Source: Vibrio sp. RE88 (GTDB taxonomy: Bacteria; Pseudomonadota; Gammaproteobacteria; Enterobacterales; Vibrionaceae). Taken from it: a DNA stretch of 64,000 nucleotides. The DNA lies in the NCBI RefSeq assembly GCF_013113835.1, contig NZ_VTYQ01000008.1, positions 1 to 64,000 of the forward strand, given 5' to 3'. The first letter of the stretch is position 1; each line of letters starts with the position of its first letter. This document shows positions 54,731 through 62,968 of the stretch, piece by piece. Below the pieces are notes generated by a model. The model did no database searches. It was given only the letters and a program-made list of their open reading frames with translations, and was not told where the DNA came from. The position numbers were made by a program, and so were the translations under genes.

Positions 54731-54760
54731 TGGGGAGCAAGTGACTTGCTCCCATTTTTT
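54731..54760 (+). terminator. Intrinsic terminator between the hemophilin-like gene and Slam
   Basis: GGGAGCAAGT (54733-54742) pairs perfectly with ACTTGCTCCC (54744-54753) and is followed by ATTTTTT. It ends 20 bases before the Slam start codon. Confidence 0.9.
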
Positions 54761-54779
54761 CTCCGATTGAAATACATCA

Positions 54780-56258
54780 ATGAAAATCGACCGTAACTTT
54801 ATTCTTGGCTCACTGTTAATGGTGAGCGTCAGCTATTCCTCTTTCTCTTACGCGGATCAGGATACCGATTTACGTATCCAGCAACGCGACGCGTTATCCT
54901 CCCGTCAGAACGAAAATGCTCTTATTGAAGAAGAGTTGGAAAAAGAACGCCTAGCCGAGCAGTCGGCGTCAGGCTCAGAATCGAGTGTAGCGAACACCGC
55001 TGATGAGCTTGGACCGGCATTGCATGTCGCGGTCAGGCAGCGCCAGTGGGCCTTGGCAGAGAGACTGCTGCAAAGGTATGTGGCGTTGGCGGATTTCGAT
55101 CCTATGTTGGCACACTATGCATCAGGGGCATTGGCACGCAATGCGCGTGATTATGATCGGGCAGAAACGCACTACTCGACATTGCTTGAGATGCAGGAAA
55201 ACTTTTTGCCCGCAGAGCTGGAGTTAGCTCGCGTCTGGTTTGAAGACAGAGAAAACAGCGCTTCTTTGTCGTTGTTTAATGACATCCTCAGCCGCTTACC
55301 TGCTGATAACCCGAGAGCGGCGGGAGTCCGGAATACGGTAGAAAGCTTCGTTAGCGCACTGGAGTATCGTGATGATTGGCAAGGCGCGTTTTCCTTTGGG
55401 CCGACCTACAATGACAACCTGAATTTGTCCTCGAAACATTATGAATGTCTGGTCTATTTCACCAATGGTCAGTGCTTTTTAGAGCGTAGTGCGCCGAAGG
55501 TTAAATCTGCCTATGGTATTGATTACGACGCCAGTTTAAATCGACGCTTTTCGCTGAGTGGTCATCATGGCTTGCAGCTACGCAGCTTTGCTTATGGCAC
55601 CAATTACCAGAACCACAAAGAACATAACGAGCAGACCTTAAATGTGACCTTTGGCTACAGCTATCAGACCGCCAAACATCAGCTCAGTATTGCGCCGCAG
55701 TTTGAATATCGCGCCTTAGCGAATCAGGCGCTGTTTGCTTCGGGCGGCTTCAAGGCGGATTGGTTTACCAATCTTAGCCAGACTTCTGCTATGAAACTCG
55801 AAGTGGAAGGGGAATATCTCGATTATCGTAATCAGACCTTTCGCTATCAATCCGACTGGCAATGGTCTGTCTTTGGCACTTATTGGCATCAGTTACCCGA
55901 CAAATGGTTAGTGTTTGGTGGTGTAGACTGGACGCTGAAACAAAACCGACAGGCGGTGCATGAGTACGATTTGTGGGGAGGTCGATTGGGCGTGAATAAA
56001 ACCTTCACATCGCTGAATACTGACGTGACCTTATTCGCTTCATTGCGGCAACGTATTTATGGGGGCTTCAATGCGGTGCTCGGTGAGCGGCGTGATGACA
56101 CTGAGCAAAATTATACCTTAGTGGTGACCTTGCCAGAGCTGTTTGCCGGGTTGAAACCGCTCATCGAAGTCAAAGCCAATCAGACCAAGAGTAATGTTGA
56201 TTGGGCATACAGCTACAAGCAGCATCAATACAGTATAAAACTAGAAAAAAGATTCTGA
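54780..56258 (+). CDS. Slam-family outer-membrane translocon (type XI secretion, DUF560)
   Basis: A 492-residue outer-membrane protein that exports the hemophilin-like cargo across or onto the outer membrane. The signal peptide ends near SYA (24-26), then a helical TPR-like periplasmic domain (about 75-195, ALAERLLQRYVAL and ALARNARDYDRAETHY) and a 14-strand DUF560 barrel from about 205 to the terminal KLEKRF. No strong Shine-Dalgarno precedes the ATG, and a terminator lies just upstream, so it should be made in smaller amounts than its cargo. Confidence 0.9.
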   Translation: MKIDRNFILGSLLMVSVSYSSFSYADQDTDLRIQQRDALSSRQNENALIEEELEKERLAEQSASGSESSVANTADELGPALHVAVRQRQWALAERLLQRYVALADFDPMLAHYASGALARNARDYDRAETHYSTLLEMQENFLPAELELARVWFEDRENSASLSLFNDILSRLPADNPRAAGVRNTVESFVSALEYRDDWQGAFSFGPTYNDNLNLSSKHYECLVYFTNGQCFLERSAPKVKSAYGIDYDASLNRRFSLSGHHGLQLRSFAYGTNYQNHKEHNEQTLNVTFGYSYQTAKHQLSIAPQFEYRALANQALFASGGFKADWFTNLSQTSAMKLEVEGEYLDYRNQTFRYQSDWQWSVFGTYWHQLPDKWLVFGGVDWTLKQNRQAVHEYDLWGGRLGVNKTFTSLNTDVTLFASLRQRIYGGFNAVLGERRDDTEQNYTLVVTLPELFAGLKPLIEVKANQTKSNVDWAYSYKQHQYSIKLEKRF

Positions 56259-56401
56259 AAATAATCAATGGCTTATTGTTTATTTAAAAAATAAATGAAA
56301 AAACTTTTACGGATTTTTCATTGTTGTTCGGTGTTACTGATAGAGGTGCACGTGTTTGGCTAGGCATAGTGCGCACAGATAAACCGAATGTGAGTAAAAC
56401 A

Positions 56402-57295
56402 ATGGAATGCTTATCCAGATCACTACTGATTATTTGCTTTTTTTTAGCGGCCCCATTCAGCTGGGCTGAAACAACGTCAGAAATCGGGTCACAACCCGTT
56501 ATGCAGGAAAGTGCGACCATCGCAGAGAAGGCTGAAATCTCTGCGCTTCCTGCGCCGGTGAGCGACAACATGTCGCCACCGGATTTGGTCGCCGCTACTC
56601 CTCAACACGACATGTCTCCCTATGGCATGTATCAATCGGCTGACTGGGTGGTCAAAGCGGTGATGATTTTACTGCTGGTGGCCTCAGGCGTGACTTGGGC
56701 GATTGGTATCGCAAAGCAAATCCAGTTAAACCTAGCGTGTCGCCGTGCGCGTCATATTCTTAATGAATTGCTTGATTCTGAAACCTTGGTCGAAGGCAAG
56801 CTGCGCTGCGACAGTGCAGAAGGCGCTGGGCTGGCGTTGATTGAAGCTACAGAAAAAGAGCTGGCGTTATCTGCTCGAGCAGACAATGAAGATGGCATTA
56901 AAGAGCGCTTACAGCTCAGGCTCGAACGTGTTCAGGCTGGTTTAAGCAGTGCGATGGTAGGAGGCACCGGAGTGCTGGCGACGGTTGGTTCTGTTGGCCC
57001 TTTTGTCGGTCTATTCGGCACCGTTTGGGGGATCATGAACGCCTTTATCGGCATCGCTAAATCTCAAAACACCACATTAGCGGTCGTGGCGCCGGGGATT
57101 GCGGAAGCTTTGCTGGCAACAGCGATTGGTTTGGTGGCTGCGATTCCTGCTGTGGTGCTTTATAACCACTTTACTCGTGGCGTCAGTCAGTATCGCGCGC
57201 TCATGGCGGATATCTCTGCAGCGCTGATGGTACTGGTGAGCCGAGATCTCGATAGAGAGCCCGTTTCTGTCGACGGAAAAAAGTTAGCAGCCTGA
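56402..57295 (+). CDS. exbB: ExbB-type proton-channel subunit (MotA/TolQ/ExbB family)
   Basis: Part of the motor that energises TonB. The 297-residue protein has an N-terminal signal-like segment (LLIICFFLAAPFSWA), a periplasmic stretch, a first TM helix at about 75-95, a cytoplasmic domain, and two TM helices with the family motif GSVGPFVGLFGTVWGIM and EALLATAIGLVAAIPAV. The long N-terminal extension is typical of the longer ExbB type. I use the ATG at 56402; a GTG four codons upstream is possible. It starts an exbB-exbD-tonB operon placed after Slam. Confidence 0.93.
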   Translation: MECLSRSLLIICFFLAAPFSWAETTSEIGSQPVMQESATIAEKAEISALPAPVSDNMSPPDLVAATPQHDMSPYGMYQSADWVVKAVMILLLVASGVTWAIGIAKQIQLNLACRRARHILNELLDSETLVEGKLRCDSAEGAGLALIEATEKELALSARADNEDGIKERLQLRLERVQAGLSSAMVGGTGVLATVGSVGPFVGLFGTVWGIMNAFIGIAKSQNTTLAVVAPGIAEALLATAIGLVAAIPAVVLYNHFTRGVSQYRALMADISAALMVLVSRDLDREPVSVDGKKLAA

Positions 57296-57308
57296 GCGGA
57301 GCATAGAG

Positions 57309-57740
57309 ATGGGATTTAAAGTTGCTTCGCAGCAGGATGAGTTGGCTGTCAATCATGATATCAACATTACGCCGTTTGTTGATGTCATGCTGGTGCTGTT
57401 GATCATTGTAATGGTCGCGGCACCATTGGCGACGGTCAATATACCGGTAGATTTACCGACATCTTCGGCTGCACCGACGCCTCAACCTAAGGCTCCGTTT
57501 TACCTGACCGTCAGCACCGATCTGGCACTGACATTGGGCGAGGAGAAGACAGTGACTCTCGAACAACTGCCTCAAGCGTTAGCCCATGCTTTGCCCGATA
57601 AAGAGCAGCGTATCTATTTACGTGCTGACAAAGCATTAGATTATCAAAGCCTGATGAAAGTGATGAATGCGTTGGTCGCGGAAGGTTATGCGGAGATCGC
57701 TCTGGTCGGGTTGGAACAACCAGAGACAGCAGGGGCATGA
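57309..57740 (+). CDS. exbD: ExbD-type biopolymer transport protein
   Basis: Bitopic inner-membrane partner of ExbB. The 143-residue protein has a short cytoplasmic start, one TM helix with the conserved Asp in NITPFVDVMLVLLII, and a periplasmic domain. It follows exbB by 13 bases and overlaps tonB by 4 bases. Confidence 0.95.
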   Translation: MGFKVASQQDELAVNHDINITPFVDVMLVLLIIVMVAAPLATVNIPVDLPTSSAAPTPQPKAPFYLTVSTDLALTLGEEKTVTLEQLPQALAHALPDKEQRIYLRADKALDYQSLMKVMNALVAEGYAEIALVGLEQPETAGA

Positions 57741-58627
57741 TGGGCAGTCAGTTAGGCAGAGCCACATCGCATGATAGCTTTGGCCCTTGGTTGTTACCTG
57801 GAATAGCCGTTAGTGTCGGCCTCCATCTGGCTGTCGCGGCCTATTATTTGTACCAACCTAAAGCTGAATTTATTCAGCCGCCGGCAGCGATTCCCGTCAA
57901 TTTTGCCTTGGTTGCACCCGTCGCGGCGCCACATGTTGAAAAGCCTGCGTTAAACAATGGTCCCGAGCAGAACGAGTCGATGGACTCTATGGCGTCAATG
58001 GCTCGCCCAGAGCCGTTTGAGCCACAACAGAAGATCCAACAAGTAGTCGAGAGTGTGCCAGAGCCTAGTCCGATTGTGGCCAAAGAAACTGAGCACCCTT
58101 CAGAGGTTGCGACTATTGTGCCCAAACCAGCAAAACCAACGAAGCCAAAAATGAAAGCAGAGAACAAACCTGTAGCTCAGGTTCAAGAACAGGTGGAAAC
58201 GCCGAAAGTCGAGACGCCTTCAGTCAGCCAGCAAGCTTCGGTTGCTCAGATTAAAAAGAGTGCTCCCAAGCTTGAAGTCGAAAAAGAACATAAACAGATT
58301 CAAGGCGTATCGGGGGCATTCAGCCAGCACCTCAAACAAGTCAAGGTGAGTTGGAAGCAGCAACTGGTGCTACACCTTGAGCAGCATAAGCAGTATCCGC
58401 GCCGCGCTAAGCGAATGCGTAAACAAGGTGTGCCCTTGATAACTTTTACTATGGATAGAGCTGGTAAGGTACTGGGCGTCAAACTGGTGCGCAGTAGCGG
58501 AACAGAATCGCTCGATAAAGAAGCGGTGGATCTTGTCTACCGCGCTATGCCATTGCCATTACCACCCGACGAAGTCAGTGGTGCGACCTTAACTTGGACG
58601 GTTCCGGTTCGGTTTTACGTTCAGTAG
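57737..58627 (+). CDS. tonB: TonB energy-transducing protein
   Basis: Carries energy from ExbB-ExbD to the outer-membrane receptor. The 296-residue protein has one N-terminal TM helix (about 19-40), a long Pro/Lys/Glu-rich periplasmic spacer (about 90-190, with PKPAKPTKPKM) and the C-terminal TonB domain with YPRRAKR and LVRSSG. It is probably dedicated to the receptor in this cluster. The ATG overlaps the exbD stop codon. Confidence 0.95.
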   Translation: MMGSQLGRATSHDSFGPWLLPGIAVSVGLHLAVAAYYLYQPKAEFIQPPAAIPVNFALVAPVAAPHVEKPALNNGPEQNESMDSMASMARPEPFEPQQKIQQVVESVPEPSPIVAKETEHPSEVATIVPKPAKPTKPKMKAENKPVAQVQEQVETPKVETPSVSQQASVAQIKKSAPKLEVEKEHKQIQGVSGAFSQHLKQVKVSWKQQLVLHLEQHKQYPRRAKRMRKQGVPLITFTMDRAGKVLGVKLVRSSGTESLDKEAVDLVYRAMPLPLPPDEVSGATLTWTVPVRFYVQ

Positions 58628-58665
58628 TGAATTAATCTAGCATTTGAGTGACCAATACACACTCG

Positions 58666-58681
58666 AAGCAAACGTTTGCTA
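58666..58681. promoter_or_regulatory. PurR operator upstream of the purine permease
   Basis: AAGCAAACGTTTGCTA contains the perfect palindrome AGCAAACGTTTGCT, matching the PurR box core (ACGCAAACGTTTGCGT). It lies about 25 bases upstream of the predicted -35 element. Confidence 0.8.
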
Positions 58682-58697
58682 AATTTGCATAAAAGCA

Positions 58698-58725
58698 TTG
58701 AGATTTCACTCAAGATCCTTACAAT
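58698..58725 (+). promoter_or_regulatory. Predicted promoter of the purine permease
   Basis: TTGAGA (58698-58703) and TACAAT (58720-58725) with a 16-base spacer form a good sigma-70 promoter. The start near 58732 would place the riboswitch at the very 5' end of the mRNA. Confidence 0.7.
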
Positions 58726-58727
58726 CC

Positions 58728-58743
58728 GCGCAAACGATTAAAT
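58728..58743. promoter_or_regulatory. Second, weaker PurR-like site at the transcription start
   Basis: GCGCAAACGATTAAAT keeps the CGCAAACG half of the PurR box and the central TT. It overlaps the predicted start of transcription, a typical repressor position. Confidence 0.5.
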
Positions 58744-58808
58744 GCTGTATATGTCTAATGAAATGGATTGGACGTTTCTACCGCTGAGCCTATCTCGGTG
58801 ACTACAGT
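58744..58808 (+). ncRNA. Purine riboswitch, guanine type
   Basis: The leader folds into the purine aptamer. P1 is CTGTA/TACAG (58745-58749 / 58803-58807). P2 is GTCTAAT/ATTGGAC with L2 GAAATGG. J2/3 is GTTTCTAC, identical to the B. subtilis xpt aptamer. P3 is CGCTGA/TCGGTG with L3 GCCTATC. The specificity base in J3/1 (GACTA) is C, predicting guanine or hypoxanthine rather than adenine. L3 differs from the usual CCGTAAA by one shifted position. It precedes a purine permease by about 70 bases. Downstream ATACAGCATT (58830-58839) is an exact complement of AATGCTGTAT (58741-58750), which includes the P1 5' strand, so a switch between two helices is likely. Confidence 0.9.
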
Positions 58809-58879
58809 TGCTTTGTCCCTTTTCTCTTCATACAGCATTGAACCCGTTTACTGTTTACCCCACTTGTAAAGGTTTCATT

Positions 58880-60250
58880 GTGAGTCTCGAATCAACCCTG
58901 AAAAGCCAGAATCAATCCGGTGTACTGGAATCGGTATTTAAAATCACTCAACGTAACACCACCCTAGGTACTGAGATGTACGCAGGCTTTATTACGTTTT
59001 TGGCGATGAGCTATATTCTGGCCGTTAACCCCGCTATTCTGGGCAGTATTCCCGGTATGGATAAAGGCGCGGTGTTTACGGCGACGGCGATCGCAGCAGC
59101 GGTGGCAACGCTAATTATGGGCATTTGGGGCAATTACCCAGTGATGCTGGCACCGGGCATGAGCATGAATGGCTTCTTCAAGGGGATGTTGCTGAGTAGC
59201 TCGGTTGCCTTGGTGTGGCATGAAGCACTGTTTGGTATTTTTCTCTCTGGTGTGCTGTACCTGATTCTGTCGATGACCAATATCCGCAAGGCGATGATTG
59301 AGTCGATACCAGAAGATCTCAAGCTGGCGATTACCGTTTCGCTTGGATTGTTCATTGCCTTTCTTGGTCTTAAAAACGCCGGCATTATTGTTTCTAACCC
59401 GATCATTCTGGTCAGCATGGGCAAGGTGACAGACCCTCAGGTCATCATTGCTTACATCAGTATCTTTGTCGCTTTGGGATGCATGGTGCGTGATATTAAG
59501 CTCGCGACCTTCATATCTTTTGTCACTGCTATTGTGCTAACCGTCTTTGCTGACATGGTGATGGGGACCAACAACGCGCCGATTCCAGAGCAATTTGTCT
59601 CTGCGCCGCCAAGCTTAGTGGGCAGCTTTGGTGCGGTGTTTGATTTCTCAGGATTAACGGCGGACAAAATGTTTGATCTGCTGTTTATTGTGATTATTTT
59701 CCTGATTGTCGATTTCTTTGACGGCCTGAGCACGATTGTTGGCGTTGGCCGTGATGCAGGGATCATCGATAAGGATGGCAAGGTACCCAATGCACGTTCT
59801 GCATTGGTTGCAGATGCTGGTGGCACAGTGATTGGTTCAGTTCTGGGAACCACCTCTATCACTGCATTCTCAGAGTCCGGCATTGCCTCTTCTCAGGGGG
59901 CCAAAACCGGATTAGCTGCCGTGATGGTTGCAGGCCTGTTCCTAGTGTCTCTGTTCCTATATCCGCTGTTTTCCATTTTTTCAGCTGCCATGGTGGCCCC
60001 AGCGATGGTCGTAGTGGGCATTTATATGATCGGGCGCTTAGGGCAAATTAGCTGGGAGCAAAAAGAATCCCGCATTGCGGCATTCTTTACCATCATGTTC
60101 ACTGTTCTAAGTTTTTCACCAGCCAACGGTATGGCGATGGGCTTTATCAGCTATGCATTTACCATGGTTGTGGCAGGCAAAGGTAAACAGGTACATCCGG
60201 TGATTTATGCTCTATCGGCTATCTTCCTGACGTACTTGATACTGTTGTAA
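58880..60250 (+). CDS. NCS2-family purine permease (AzgA/PbuG-like)
   Basis: A 456-residue inner-membrane importer with about 12-14 TM segments, of the AzgA-like group that takes up guanine, hypoxanthine or adenine with protons. Family motifs visible are APGMSMNGFF near residue 92, VDFFDGLSTIVGV and GTTSITAFSESG. The start is GTG at 58880 with AAAGG upstream; this Shine-Dalgarno could pair with CCGTTTAC about 20 bases before it. The riboswitch and PurR sites upstream agree with purine import, favouring guanine/hypoxanthine. Confidence 0.92.
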   Translation: MSLESTLKSQNQSGVLESVFKITQRNTTLGTEMYAGFITFLAMSYILAVNPAILGSIPGMDKGAVFTATAIAAAVATLIMGIWGNYPVMLAPGMSMNGFFKGMLLSSSVALVWHEALFGIFLSGVLYLILSMTNIRKAMIESIPEDLKLAITVSLGLFIAFLGLKNAGIIVSNPIILVSMGKVTDPQVIIAYISIFVALGCMVRDIKLATFISFVTAIVLTVFADMVMGTNNAPIPEQFVSAPPSLVGSFGAVFDFSGLTADKMFDLLFIVIIFLIVDFFDGLSTIVGVGRDAGIIDKDGKVPNARSALVADAGGTVIGSVLGTTSITAFSESGIASSQGAKTGLAAVMVAGLFLVSLFLYPLFSIFSAAMVAPAMVVVGIYMIGRLGQISWEQKESRIAAFFTIMFTVLSFSPANGMAMGFISYAFTMVVAGKGKQVHPVIYALSAIFLTYLILL

Positions 60251-60265
60251 TAAGATTCTGAAACT

Positions 60266-60296
60266 AAAAAGCCCCGCTCTCAGAGCGGGGCTTTGT
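60266..60296. terminator. Bidirectional terminator between the permease and yicC
   Basis: GCCCCGCTCT and AGAGCGGGGC (60271-60280 / 60282-60291) form a very stable stem flanked by AAAAA on the left and a short T run on the right. The minus-strand end (TTTTT) best serves yicC. Confidence 0.88.
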
Positions 60297-60313
60297 CATT
60301 TTCGGATATTGAG

Positions 60314-61180
60314 TTACTCAATATTCTGGATCTGCTCTCGCATCTGCTCAATCAGAACTTTCAGTTCCACGCCAGATGCGGTGATGTCCGTGCTGATTGA
60401 CTTGGAGGCGAGCGTGTTCGACTCACGGTTGAACTCTTGCATCATAAAGTCGAGACGACGACCACAAGCGCCACCTTTTTTCAGGATATTAGTCGCTTCT
60501 TTAACGTGAGAGTCCAAGCGGTCTAGCTCTTCTGCTACGTCTGACTTTTGCGCTAATAAGATCAGTTCTTGTTCAACTCGTGAAGGGTCGAGTTCAACCT
60601 TAGCTTCTTCAAACTTGGCAAACAGGCGCTCACGTTGCCAATCGAGAATTTCCGGCATGCGAGCACGAACTTTAACCACTTCGTCAGTGATGGCTGATAA
60701 ACGCTGTTCAATCAGCGCCTTCATGTTTTCGCCTTCACGGCCACGGGCTTCGATAAATTCGCTTACTGCTTGGTCAAAAGCCGCCAACAAATCCTTGTTT
60801 ACTGCATCCATGTCCTGCTCAGAAGTTTCCATCACACCCGGCCAGTTCATGATCTGGAATGGGTTAAGACGGCTTTCATCACCAGTCATCTTCATCACTT
60901 GGCTAGCTGCGTTGATCACTTGCTGTGCCAAGCCTTCGTTAATGCTCAGCTCGCCTTTTGCTGCTGGGTTCGCTTCAAAGCGCAACGCACATTCCACTTT
61001 ACCGCGTGCTAGGCGCTTGCGAAAACGCTCGCGAAGAACGGGCTCTAAACCTCGGAACTGTTCCGGCAGGCGGAAGTAGGTTTCCAAGTAACGTTGGTTG
61101 ACACTGCGGATTTCCCAAACAGCGGTACCCCAATCGCCTTTCACTTCTTTACGTGCATAGGCGGTCATACTGTAGATCAT
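60314..61180 (-). CDS. yicC: YicC/YloC-family endoribonuclease
   Basis: A 288-residue cytoplasmic protein with the YicC N-terminal domain (SMTAYARKEVKGDWG, SVNQRYLE) and the C-terminal DUF1732 domain ending in FMMQEFNRESNTL. The family has been reported to act as an RNase affecting small RNAs such as RyhB in E. coli. It is divergent from rph, as in E. coli. Confidence 0.95.
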   Translation of the reverse strand: MIYSMTAYARKEVKGDWGTAVWEIRSVNQRYLETYFRLPEQFRGLEPVLRERFRKRLARGKVECALRFEANPAAKGELSINEGLAQQVINAASQVMKMTGDESRLNPFQIMNWPGVMETSEQDMDAVNKDLLAAFDQAVSEFIEARGREGENMKALIEQRLSAITDEVVKVRARMPEILDWQRERLFAKFEEAKVELDPSRVEQELILLAQKSDVAEELDRLDSHVKEATNILKKGGACGRRLDFMMQEFNRESNTLASKSISTDITASGVELKVLIEQMREQIQNIE

Positions 61181-61357
61181 CGAATTTTCCTATTTCATCA
61201 TCTTTGAAAATAACGCGTTGCAATAGTAGCAGAATGCACGAGATTTGGAACGTAACGCAGATGGGATGCTTTCCCGATATCCCGCTTTCTGCTAGAATCC
61301 TGCTCCAACCAAATTCGTCTCCCCCTCTCGTTAGGTAGATAACTAAGGTAGATGCCC

Positions 61358-62074
61358 ATGCGTCCAAATGACCGTCAGGCGGATCAAATTCGCCCAATCA
61401 AAATCACTCGTAATTACACGGCTTACGCTGAAGGCTCAGTTTTAGTGGAATTCGGCAATACAAAAGTATTGTGTAATGCGACCGTTGAAGAGAATGTGCC
61501 ACGTTGGCTAAAAGGTCAGGGCAAGGGCTGGGTGACGGCTGAATACGGCATGTTGCCACGTTCAACGCATTCACGTATGCGTCGTGAAGCGGCAAGTGGT
61601 AAACAGGGCGGTCGTACCATGGAAATCCAACGTCTGATTGCACGTAGCCTTCGTGCAGTGGTCGACCTAGAAGCGATGGGTGAGATTATGGTTACTGTCG
61701 ATTGTGACGTAATTCAGGCTGATGGCGGTACACGTACTGCATCGATTTCAGGCGCAAGCGTGGCAATGGCCGATGCGTTCCAACACCTCATTGAGAACGG
61801 TAAGCTGAAGAAAAACCCGATGAAAGGCCATGTCGCAGCCGTTTCAGTTGGTATCCTAGGTGAAGACGTCCTGTGTGACCTAGAGTATGTCGAAGACTCT
61901 GCCGCTGACACGGATATGAACGTGGTCATGACGGAAGATGGCCGCATGATCGAAGTTCAGGGTACCGCAGAGGGCGAACCATTCACCCATGCTGAGCTGA
62001 TGAAGTTATTGGAGTCGGCGACCAAAGGGATCACCGAGATTGTAGCGGCGCAGAAGGCGGCGTTAGAAAATTAA
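61358..62074 (+). CDS. rph: Ribonuclease PH
   Basis: Phosphate-dependent 3' to 5' exoribonuclease that trims tRNA precursors. The 238-residue protein has the RNase PH core with EYGMLPRSTHSR and QADGGTRTASI. The ATG at 61358 gives the E. coli length; the ATG two codons earlier is also possible. It forms an operon with pyrE, separated by an attenuator. The frame is intact, unlike in E. coli K-12 strains with an rph frameshift. Confidence 0.96.
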   Translation: MRPNDRQADQIRPIKITRNYTAYAEGSVLVEFGNTKVLCNATVEENVPRWLKGQGKGWVTAEYGMLPRSTHSRMRREAASGKQGGRTMEIQRLIARSLRAVVDLEAMGEIMVTVDCDVIQADGGTRTASISGASVAMADAFQHLIENGKLKKNPMKGHVAAVSVGILGEDVLCDLEYVEDSAADTDMNVVMTEDGRMIEVQGTAEGEPFTHAELMKLLESATKGITEIVAAQKAALEN

Positions 62075-62082
62075 TTTTGTTG

Positions 62083-62117
62083 AATAGCTTCCCCTAAAAA
62101 GGAAGCTATTTTTTTAT
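62083..62117 (+). terminator. pyrE attenuator
   Basis: AATAGCTTCC (62083-62092) and GGAAGCTATT (62101-62110) form a stem followed by a run of T. It starts nine bases after the rph stop codon, just after a T-rich stretch (AATTTTGTT). This is the layout of the E. coli pyrE attenuator, where the ribosome finishing rph blocks the hairpin when UTP is low. Confidence 0.88.
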
Positions 62118-62195
62118 CAAGACTTGGCTCAGGCGAAGTTTTGACCTGTTTATAAACCGTCTAGAAAACTAGACCTTTTATTTAGAGAGAAAGTG

Positions 62196-62837
62196 ATGAA
62201 AGCATACCAGCGTGAATTTATTGAGTTTGCACTAGAGAAAGAAGTACTGAAGTTTGGTGAGTTTACTTTAAAGTCAGGTCGTAAGAGCCCGTATTTCTTT
62301 AACGCTGGTCTTTTCAACACGGGTCGAGATTTGGCGCGTCTGGGTCGATTCTACGCCGCTGCGCTGGCAGATTCTGGCATCGAGTTTGATGTTTTGTTTG
62401 GCCCAGCATACAAAGGGATTCCAATTGCGACGACCACAGCCGTTGCCTTGGCGGATCATCACGAGATTGACACGCCATACTGCTTTAACCGCAAAGAAGC
62501 GAAAGACCACGGCGAAGGCGGCAACCTTGTTGGTAGTGCGCTAGAAGGCCGTATTATGTTGGTTGATGATGTGATTACCGCGGGTACCGCAATCCGTGAG
62601 TCGATGGAAATCATCAAAGCTAATGGAGCAGACTTGGCTGGTGTATTGGTAGCGATTGACCGTCAGGAAAAAGGCAAAGGTGAGCTGTCTGCGATTCAAG
62701 AAGTCGAGCGTGACTTTGGCTGCGCAGTGATCTCCATTGTTAGCTTGGGTGACTTAGTGACTTATCTTGAAGAGAAAGGGAATGCAACCGAGCACCTTGA
62801 AGCGGTAAAAGCTTATCGTGCTGAATACGGCATCTAA
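62196..62837 (+). CDS. pyrE: Orotate phosphoribosyltransferase
   Basis: Makes OMP from orotate and PRPP in pyrimidine synthesis. The 213-residue protein has the PRPP-binding loop VMLVDDVITAGTA-type segment (IMLVDDVITAGTA) near residue 120 and the flexible catalytic loop RKEAKDHGEGG. The ATG at 62196 gives the E. coli length. Expression is probably set by the attenuator upstream. Confidence 0.97.
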   Translation: MKAYQREFIEFALEKEVLKFGEFTLKSGRKSPYFFNAGLFNTGRDLARLGRFYAAALADSGIEFDVLFGPAYKGIPIATTTAVALADHHEIDTPYCFNRKEAKDHGEGGNLVGSALEGRIMLVDDVITAGTAIRESMEIIKANGADLAGVLVAIDRQEKGKGELSAIQEVERDFGCAVISIVSLGDLVTYLEEKGNATEHLEAVKAYRAEYGI

Positions 62838-62904
62838 CAGAGCGCTATGGAAGAGGTTTAGCCACAGCCAGTAGTAAGTGACTGAACCTCGATCTGCAAA
62901 TATT

Positions 62905-62938
62905 AAAAAGGGTTGATGCACATGCATCAACCCTTTTT
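62905..62938. terminator. Bidirectional terminator between pyrE and the lipid A acyltransferase gene
   Basis: AAAAAGGGTTGATGCA and TGCATCAACCCTTTTT are exact inverted copies with a 2-base centre, giving an A run on the left and a T run on the right. Confidence 0.92.
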
Positions 62939-62968
62939 GTTTCTTGCCTCTCGCGAGCTTGTATTACC

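Noticed and set aside
49117..58627. Mobile-element boundaries for the uptake island
   Set aside because: No integrase, tRNA target, direct repeats or transposase is seen at either end; horizontal gain is possible but unsupported.
58743..58809. Adenine-specific riboswitch
   Set aside because: The specificity base in the J3/1 junction is C, not T, which predicts guanine or hypoxanthine.
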